20,361 nt of DNA from CAZJGF01 sp964545665 (GTDB taxonomy: Bacteria; Chloroflexota; Dehalococcoidia; GIF9; AB-539-J10), in assembly GCA_964545665.1 (NCBI GenBank), contig CAZJGF010000017.1:1-20361 (forward strand). Direction: 5' to 3'. Within the stretch, counting starts at the first letter, position 1. Every line of letters begins with the position of its first letter. The position numbers and the translations under genes are program-made. This document shows, piece after piece, positions 15,112-20,361 of this stretch. The notes below the pieces were generated by a model, which was not told the origin of the DNA, did not search any database, and saw only the letters and a list, made by a program, of their open reading frames with translations.

Positions 15112-15510
15112 GTGAATGTCATCATAATGGGCTGTGGGCGTGTGGGAGCTGAGTTAGCTCGCTTGCTTGATGCTGAAGGGCATAAAGTAACCATCCTTGA
15201 CACAGATGCCAGTAGCTTTGATAAGTTACCACCTGATTTCAAGGGCACGGCTCTTTTGGAGAGTGCTACTGATGAAGAAGGGCTGCAGAAAGCAAACATA
15301 ACGGAAGCCCATGCTTTTGTGGCGGTTACTCGAGAGGATGACAAAAACGCTATGGCGGCTCAGATTGCCAAACAGATATTTGGTGTGCCCAGAGTAATCT
15401 GCCGCATCTACGACCCACTGCGAGAGGAATTCTATGAAAGCTTAGGGCTTGAAGGTATAAGCCCTACGTTGGTGTTTGCCCGCTTGCTGAAGGAGAAACT
15501 AGAGAAATAG
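15112..15510 (+). CDS. Short RCK-N (TrkA-N) protein
   Basis: A 132-residue protein that consists of one Rossmann-type RCK-N domain: GCGRVG at 7-12, Asp30 at the end of strand two, FVAVTREDDKNAMAAQIAK at 69-87, and RVICRIYDP. No TrkA-C domain follows; the protein ends after LVFARLLKEKLEK. It is immediately followed, with no gap (TAG then ATG), by a full RCK protein, so a hetero-oligomeric gating ring is likely. The pair recalls ceoB/ceoC of mycobacteria, although those proteins are both about 220 residues. The start is GTG. It is likely to sense NAD(H) or another nucleotide. Confidence 0.88.
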   Translation: MNVIIMGCGRVGAELARLLDAEGHKVTILDTDASSFDKLPPDFKGTALLESATDEEGLQKANITEAHAFVAVTREDDKNAMAAQIAKQIFGVPRVICRIYDPLREEFYESLGLEGISPTLVFARLLKEKLEK

Positions 15511-16176
15511 ATGTACGGCATAATTGTTGGTGGTGGGGAAGTAGGTTATTATCTGGCCAGGGAGTTACTTGATAATGGTCATGAGGTATTAATCATCGAA
15601 AAAGATGCCAAAAAATGTGAGGGCATGGAGGACGAACTGGGCAGTGTATCTTTGTGCGGTGATGGTTGCGAGATAGCAGTACTAACTAAGGCAGGGATAG
15701 CTAGAGCCGACATGTTTATTGCTGTGACTGATGAAGATGATGATAATTTGGCAGCTTGCCAGATAGCCAAGCAGAAATTCAATGTTGCTAAGGTCATTGC
15801 TAAGATTAACAATCCCAAAGATGAGCACATCTTTGCTAAGCTGGGCATTGAGCATACTGTAGATGGTGTGGCGCTTGTTTTGGAACATATTAAGGCGCAG
15901 ATTTCGACGTTTCCGCTAGTTCATCTTCTGAGCCTTAAAGATAGAGGGTTGGAGATTGTGTTGATTAGGATAGCTGAGGGCTCACTGGGGGCAGGCAAAT
16001 CAGTGGAAAGGTTATCCTTACCTTTGGGATCTATTGCTGCTACAGTGATACGTCAGGGGCAGGAATGTCAGGTACCAGCTTTAGATACTATTCTAGAAGC
16101 TGGTGACCAACTTGTTTGTTTGATTCCTAGTGGGAGTGAGGAGGCAGTTCAAGCTGTGCTCGGCACCTCTACCTGA
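15511..16176 (+). CDS. TrkA-family RCK protein (RCK-N plus TrkA-C)
   Basis: A 221-residue potassium-transport regulator. RCK-N has GGGEVG at 7-12, Glu30, CGDG at 49-52 and AVTDEDDDNLAACQIAK; TrkA-C spans about 137-207, with LSLPLGSIAATVIRQGQ and EAGDQLVCLIP. TrkA-C domains bind c-di-AMP in some relatives; whether this one does cannot be told. It directly abuts the short RCK gene and ends the plus-strand run of genes. The likely partner is the APC permease at 13138-14643, or TrkH by cross-talk. Confidence 0.92.
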   Translation: MYGIIVGGGEVGYYLARELLDNGHEVLIIEKDAKKCEGMEDELGSVSLCGDGCEIAVLTKAGIARADMFIAVTDEDDDNLAACQIAKQKFNVAKVIAKINNPKDEHIFAKLGIEHTVDGVALVLEHIKAQISTFPLVHLLSLKDRGLEIVLIRIAEGSLGAGKSVERLSLPLGSIAATVIRQGQECQVPALDTILEAGDQLVCLIPSGSEEAVQAVLGTST

Positions 16177-16206
16177 GAAGAATTTAGATGACATAAGAAT
16201 TACTTA

Positions 16207-16246
16207 CTGCTATCCTCAACATGACTAGAAATTTAAGCAATAGCAG
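16207..16246. terminator. Possible bidirectional terminator between convergent genes
   Basis: CTGCTAT (16207-16213) and ATAGCAG (16240-16246) are perfect 7-bp inverted arms with a 26-base loop, between the stop of the RCK gene and the end of the convergent HIT gene, overlapping the last HIT codons. The loop is long and no U run is evident, so terminator activity is doubtful. Confidence 0.25.
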
Positions 16247-16709
16247 CTTTCAGTTTTTTGTAAGTGGCTGCTAACCCGTCTGATATGACCCTGGTATTGG
16301 ACAGCACAGGCATGAAGTTAGTATCGCCTTGCCATCGGGGCACTAGATGGGTGTGAAGGTGTTCCTCTATGCCGGCTCCAGCGATCTTGCCTACGTTTAA
16401 ACCCAGGTTGAAGCCATCGGGTTTGAGTACCTGTTTCAACAGCGTCAGGCTTTTCTTCACCAGGTCGAAGTGCTCCATGGCCTCACCGTCGGTCAAATCT
16501 TGCAGGTTTGCCACATGCCGATAAGGAGCTACCATCAGGTGTCCCGGGTTATATGGGAAAGCATTTAAGATTACGAAGTTATTTTCACCGCGGTAAAGGA
16601 TGAAATTTGCCTGGTCGTCATTTTCCCTAGGTTTCTGGCAGAGAATGCAGCCAGTTGCCTTTGCTCTCTGTATGTATTCTATTCTCCAGGGTGCCCAAAG
16701 TTGTTCCAT
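16233..16709 (-). CDS. HIT-family nucleotide hydrolase/phosphorylase
   Basis: A 158-residue cytoplasmic protein. The histidine triad HLHTHLV places His117, His119 and His121 in the active site; CILC at 21-24 with the following His residues is the structural zinc site often seen in the AP4A-phosphorylase-like branch of HIT proteins. The start MEQLWAPWR is typical of that branch, so ATG 16709 was chosen over the GTG three codons upstream. It probably acts on dinucleoside polyphosphates or nucleoside monophosphate esters; the exact substrate is not visible. It lies about 80 bases downstream of proW on the same strand and may be read through from it, but a functional link is not implied. Confidence 0.92.
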   Translation of the reverse strand: MEQLWAPWRIEYIQRAKATGCILCQKPRENDDQANFILYRGENNFVILNAFPYNPGHLMVAPYRHVANLQDLTDGEAMEHFDLVKKSLTLLKQVLKPDGFNLGLNVGKIAGAGIEEHLHTHLVPRWQGDTNFMPVLSNTRVISDGLAATYKKLKAAIA

Positions 16710-16788
16710 TTGTCTCACTCGCTGCAGTTGCTATGATACTGCGAGCACCTTTTCTGTGCTGCCACGCTGCTTGGAAGACCAATTCCCT

Positions 16789-17649
16789 CTAGGTTGTCAC
16801 TGCATATTCTTGGCGGGCTGCCAGAGCATGAGTTATCCGGTCAATGATTATGGCCAGCAACACGATACAGAGTCCCGCCTCAAAGCCGCGTCCTACTTGA
16901 ATACGGTTGATGGCCAGCAGTACCTCCATTCCCAGCCCCTTTGCTCCAATCATTGAGGCAATGACCACCATTGCCAGGGCCATCATCGTTGTCTGGTTAA
17001 TGCCCACCATTATTGATGGGATGGCCAGGGGCAACTGGACTTCAAATAGTATCTGCCGTGAACTGGAGCCGAAGGCTTGAGCCGCTTCGACCACGCTGTG
17101 TGGGACCTGTCGTATGCCGACGTTGGTCAAACGGATGACCGGCGGCACAGCATAGATAATCGTGGCGAACACCGCCGGAACTTTGCCCAAACCAAACAGC
17201 ATCAAGGCTGGAATCAGGTACACAAAGCTGGGCATGGTCTGCATACCATCCAGCAATGGCCTGAGCCCGGACTCAACCGAATTGCTCCGTGCCATAATGA
17301 TGCCAGTGGGAATGCCCAGAGCTAGGGAGATAATTACCGAGGCGACGATGATAGCCAGCGTCATCATGGCCAGGTCCCAGTAGCCAAAGGTACCGATCAA
17401 AACCATCAGTCCTGCCATAAGCAGTCCTGCCCACCACAAGCGCATTACCCGCCAGGCAGCGATGCCTACGAGCACAACGACTGCCGTCCATGGCAGCCAG
17501 AGGAAAAACCGCTCAATACTCAGTAGAACAAGCAAAATGGCATTACCAACAGCGTCAAATCCGGCACCCCAGTTGGTCAGGATCCAGCTCATACCTGCGT
17601 CAATCCAACCTGCCAGCGGAACTTGAAGAAACTCGGGGAACTCAAGCAT
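16789..17649 (-). CDS. proW: Glycine betaine/choline ABC transporter permease
   Basis: A 286-residue ProW/OpuAB-type permease. An N-terminal amphipathic and hydrophobic part precedes about six membrane segments. GMQTMPSFVYLIPALMLFGL (135-154) and the EAA loop VVEAAQAFGSSSRQILFEVQ (187-206) that docks on the ATPase are diagnostic. ATG 17649 overlaps the end of the ATPase gene by 8 bases (start ATG inside the upstream ...GATGCTTGA), indicating translational coupling; the TTG one codon earlier is less likely. With proV and proX it completes an importer for betaine-type osmoprotectants; the exact solute is unproven. Confidence 0.93.
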   Translation of the reverse strand: MLEFPEFLQVPLAGWIDAGMSWILTNWGAGFDAVGNAILLVLLSIERFFLWLPWTAVVVLVGIAAWRVMRLWWAGLLMAGLMVLIGTFGYWDLAMMTLAIIVASVIISLALGIPTGIIMARSNSVESGLRPLLDGMQTMPSFVYLIPALMLFGLGKVPAVFATIIYAVPPVIRLTNVGIRQVPHSVVEAAQAFGSSSRQILFEVQLPLAIPSIMVGINQTTMMALAMVVIASMIGAKGLGMEVLLAINRIQVGRGFEAGLCIVLLAIIIDRITHALAARQEYAVTT

Positions 17650-18895
17650 CAACCTTTATCTCCTGCTCAGTCTCTGCCCCCTCGACTTTCTCCTGAATCA
17701 TGCAGCTCAGTATGGTGCTGATGTATATCTCACCCATAAACTTGCCTTTGTCATCAACGACAGCGATAGGATACCTGGTGGAGGCGGCTAGGGGGAAGAG
17801 GTCTTCGACCAGCGTATCGGTGGTGGCGGTGAGCAGGTCAGGTTCGAATGCCTCCTTGAGAGAATTGCCATTCCTTTTGATCAGCTCTACCAGACGCTCG
17901 ACAGTAACTAGCCCGGAGAGTCTGCCAGCGCGAGTTACCACGAAGGCATTATCTAGACTGCTGGTTTTGAGTATGTGCAGTGCTGCCTTAGGCCCTTGCC
18001 ACGAATATAGAAGCACATTGGGTTGCTCCATAATAGTGCTGGCAGTCAGCACTTTGGCTGGCGTGGCATCTTGGACGAATTCACGCACATAGGCATCGCT
18101 GGGCGTGGTTATCACGTCCTCGGGGGTGCCAATCTGAATAATCTCGCCGTCTCTCATAATAGCGATGCGATTCCCCAATTTCAGTGCTTCATGGAGGTCA
18201 TGGGTCACGAAGATAGTTGTTTTTTGAAGCTCCGCCTGTATATCCAGAAGTTCATCCTGCATCTGGCGGCGTATCAAGGGGTCCAGCCCACTGAAAGGCT
18301 CATCCATGAGCAGTATCTCGGGTTCAGTAGCCAGGGCTCTGGCTAATCCCACGCGCTGTTGCATCCCGCCACTGAGGGCGCCGGGGGGGTAGCTCTCCCA
18401 TTCCTTGAGTCCTACCTTGGCAATTGCTTCCCGTGCCTTAGCGTAGCGCTCCTCTTTGGCTACCCCCCTGACTTTCAGCCCGTAAGCCACATTGTCAATT
18501 ACACTGCGGTGGGGAAACAAACCGAAGTGCTGGAAGACCATGCTTGTGGTATAGCGGCGTAAGTTGGTGAGGTGGCGCTCATCATAGTCACAGATGTCCT
18601 CTCCATTGATTAGTATCCTGCCTGCCGTAGGGTCAATTAGTCGCAGAATACAACGAATCAGTGTAGACTTGCCGCTGCCGGAAAGTCCCATAAGGACGAA
18701 GAATTCGCCCTGATGGACTTGGAAAGATACGTTCCGCAGCGCCACCACACACGCGGTTTCCTCCAGTATAGCCTCTTTGGAGGCAAAGCGCTTCTCCGAA
18801 TGGAGAAGCTGCGCGGCGTCATGGCCAAAGATCTTCCATAGGTCGCTGACCTCAACGCAGACTTCCCCATTCGGTGAAATGGACTCGCTCTCCAA
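17642..18895 (-). CDS. proV: Glycine betaine/choline ABC transporter ATP-binding protein with CBS domains
   Basis: A 417-residue ATPase. Seen are Walker A GLSGSGKST at 70-78, Q-loop Gln122 (VFQHFGLFPH), signature LSGGMQQR at 174-181, Walker B ILLMDEP at 194-200, and H-loop His232. The long insert before the core (about 24-50) is the usual ProV/OpuAA N-terminal feature. Two CBS domains occupy about 284-402; in OpuA such domains sense ionic strength or c-di-AMP and switch transport on during osmotic stress. The start is TTG with GAGGAG 9 bases upstream. It begins 34 bases after proX and overlaps the permease, so the three form an operon. Confidence 0.95.
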   Translation of the reverse strand: MESESISPNGEVCVEVSDLWKIFGHDAAQLLHSEKRFASKEAILEETACVVALRNVSFQVHQGEFFVLMGLSGSGKSTLIRCILRLIDPTAGRILINGEDICDYDERHLTNLRRYTTSMVFQHFGLFPHRSVIDNVAYGLKVRGVAKEERYAKAREAIAKVGLKEWESYPPGALSGGMQQRVGLARALATEPEILLMDEPFSGLDPLIRRQMQDELLDIQAELQKTTIFVTHDLHEALKLGNRIAIMRDGEIIQIGTPEDVITTPSDAYVREFVQDATPAKVLTASTIMEQPNVLLYSWQGPKAALHILKTSSLDNAFVVTRAGRLSGLVTVERLVELIKRNGNSLKEAFEPDLLTATTDTLVEDLFPLAASTRYPIAVVDDKGKFMGEIYISTILSCMIQEKVEGAETEQEIKVDA

Positions 18896-18929
18896 GGTTG
18901 CACTCTCCTCTTTAGATGGCCAGTGGCTT

Positions 18930-19943
18930 CTACGCCAGGGCCGCCTTAACTTTGCTGGCTACGTCTGATGATACCCATTTCGTCCACACGGACTCGAATT
19001 CCTGCAAAAAGTACACGGCACCTGCCATTGTGTCGGCGTCGTTTTCCCGCATGTAGGCTAGGACCTTGTTGTTCTGAGCAGCGGTCGTCTCGTAGCTCTT
19101 GAAGAACTCCACCGCGTCAGGCACTCTTTCCAGAAGACTGCTGTTGACTATTATGTTAACTTGAGTGGGGGGAAAGGCACAGCCATAGGTTTCAGCGTCC
19201 CACTCCGCCTGATCAAAGGGCGGCTCCTCAACATAGGTCATGTCCATCATACCCAGAACCCAGGTCGGTTCCCAGTAGTAACCCAGCCACGGCTCGCCCT
19301 TTTCATAGGCAGCGAACATGGAACCAGACAGCGCCGCATCCGAGCCAGTGATGAAGTCGTTGTAGTATTCATCCAGCCCGTAAGCTTGGAGCTTCAGGGT
19401 GTTTATCTCTGTACATTTCCAGCCAGGGATTGAGTTGTGGAAGCGTCCCTTGTCCGGCACCTCAGGGTCTTTAAACAATTCCCAGTACTTGGGCAAATCG
19501 TCAATCGTCTTAAGGTCAGGAGCAACCGCCTCTATTCCTCGCTCGGAGTCACCTTCTATGATGTAGGTTGGCACCAGCCACCCTTGGCCGCTGTCAGGAT
19601 AGTTGCTGCCCAGATCAACCGCATCTCCTGACTCAATGGCTGGAGTGTAAATATCCAGTATGTTCTCAGTCCAGCTTTCCATTATTACGTCAAGATCCCC
19701 TTTCCTCAAACCTGTCCAAAGAGGAGCTGTATCGCCGGGGATGCATTCCCACTCGTAGCCATAGCCATGTTCCAGAATCAAACCGGCAATACGATTATGC
19801 ACCTGCACACTGTCCCAACTGATATCACCAAACAGAATCGGCTGCTTTTCGGTCGTGGCGCAACCAGCAACCGATAATGGGACAAGTAACAGTCCGAGAA
19901 CAACCATTAAAGCTTTGATGCCTAGTCTTTGCTTGCTATTCAT
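18930..19943 (-). CDS. proX: Glycine betaine/choline-binding lipoprotein
   Basis: The extracytoplasmic substrate receptor of the ABC transporter, 337 residues. A basic N-terminus and hydrophobic segment end in the lipobox LSVAGC with Cys28, so it is a lipid-anchored protein, as expected for a monoderm-like cell envelope. OpuAC-type features are GDISWDSVQVHN, DLDVIMESWTENI and YYWEPTWVLG; Trp43, Trp91, Trp122 and Trp224/Trp228 are candidates for the aromatic cage that holds quaternary ammonium groups. An excellent AAGGAGGTAATGTT precedes the ATG. It is the first gene of its operon. The ligand (betaine, choline, proline betaine) cannot be told apart. Confidence 0.94.
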   Translation of the reverse strand: MNSKQRLGIKALMVVLGLLLVPLSVAGCATTEKQPILFGDISWDSVQVHNRIAGLILEHGYGYEWECIPGDTAPLWTGLRKGDLDVIMESWTENILDIYTPAIESGDAVDLGSNYPDSGQGWLVPTYIIEGDSERGIEAVAPDLKTIDDLPKYWELFKDPEVPDKGRFHNSIPGWKCTEINTLKLQAYGLDEYYNDFITGSDAALSGSMFAAYEKGEPWLGYYWEPTWVLGMMDMTYVEEPPFDQAEWDAETYGCAFPPTQVNIIVNSSLLERVPDAVEFFKSYETTAAQNNKVLAYMRENDADTMAGAVYFLQEFESVWTKWVSSDVASKVKAALA

Positions 19944-19976
19944 AACATTACCTCCTTATTTGGCAAAAATTTATAC

Positions 19977-20008
19977 CTTATAAAGAAAATGACCCTTTTT
20001 GGCATGCC
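19977..20008 (-). promoter_or_regulatory. Candidate proX promoter with overlapping palindrome
   Basis: On the minus strand, ATGCCA (20005-20000) and TATAAG (19982-19977) are spaced by 17 bases, giving a start near 19970 and a leader of about 27 bases with a strong ribosome-binding site. The perfect palindrome GGCATGCC (20001-20008) covers the -35 and could be an operator. Both matches are short and could be chance. Confidence 0.35.
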
Positions 20009-20285
20009 TCTATCTAGCCGAATATACTAGACGAATTCAAATATGGGTTGAATAAACTGATAAGCGCCGGACAGACTACAGATTCTGTGTTGAATATTAG
20101 AGCACAAAAGGACGATTAATGATTGTTTTGTGGCCAGAGTACACAACTAGTACCCTCAGGTATACCGGTTACCGTATCTACTACTCATGTCGTTGAAATC
20201 CTCCTTCTGTTATTTATCCTATCCACTCGCCCATCGGCTAGCAGACTGAGTATAGATCAGTATACACCACTATTTTAAGGGGACT

Positions 20286-20312
20286 GCCAAATCCTGTCAA
20301 GTCGGATTTGGC
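20286..20312. repeat. Perfect 9-bp inverted repeat
   Basis: GCCAAATCC (20286-20294) and GGATTTGGC (20304-20312) are perfect inverted arms around a 9-base loop. No U run follows on either strand, so it may be a non-classical terminator for a gene beyond the window or a protein-binding site. Confidence 0.55.
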
Positions 20313-20361
20313 TCTATTATGAATGTTGTGGAAAAGTGATAAGGTGGTAAGAACCCTGTAG

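Larger units (their letters stand above)
19944..20361. other. Intergenic region upstream of proX, no gene seen
   Basis: These 418 bases hold the candidate proX promoter, a small palindrome ACAGATTCTGT (20078-20088), a short inverted repeat near 20247 (ACTGA/TCAGT) and the hairpin at 20286-20312. No open frame with a credible start and ribosome-binding site was found on either strand. Confidence 0.6.

Overview
The window looks like a chromosomal segment of a Chloroflexota bacterium, most likely Dehalococcoidia. The reasons are the gene content (pth, LOG-type protein, eno and gap in one cluster; a sigma factor paired with a DUF5667-type membrane protein; dnaX-recR-recO), the overall feel of the proteins, and moderate GC. 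This taxonomic call rests on remembered family resemblance, not on a search. No rRNA, tRNA, CRISPR array, transposase or phage gene was seen.

Layout. Bases 180-4607 (+) are a tight housekeeping and glycolysis cluster: peptidyl-tRNA hydrolase, a TIGR00725/LOG-type protein, enolase, a metallo-beta-lactamase-fold hydrolase and GAPDH, with short gaps or overlaps. A promoter then precedes a zinc-ribbon membrane protein (4672-5088). Bases 5089-5480 are non-coding, rich in hairpins, and hold one copy of a palindromic repeat. Next come a sigma-70-family factor with its DUF5667-type partner (5481-6854), then dnaX, recR and recO (6914-10041). The dnaX-recR gap lacks the usual ybaB gene and carries degenerate inverted repeats instead.

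From 10223 to 19943 almost everything concerns osmotic and potassium balance. TrkA and TrkH (+) form one potassium uptake system. A second (+) cluster holds an APC-superfamily permease, a universal stress protein, a short RCK-N protein and a full RCK protein; it resembles the actinobacterial ceoB/ceoC plus APC-permease arrangement and may be a second potassium importer. Convergent to this on the minus strand lie a proX-proV-proW-like glycine betaine/choline ABC transporter operon and a HIT-family nucleotide hydrolase. Potassium uptake and compatible-solute uptake thus sit side by side. The ABC transporter region looks more GC-rich than the rest and may have been acquired separately.

Many genes start with GTG or TTG, and several have a TATAAT box only about 8-13 bases before the start codon, suggesting very short leaders. 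The last 418 bases hold the presumed proX promoter, one clear hairpin and no convincing gene.
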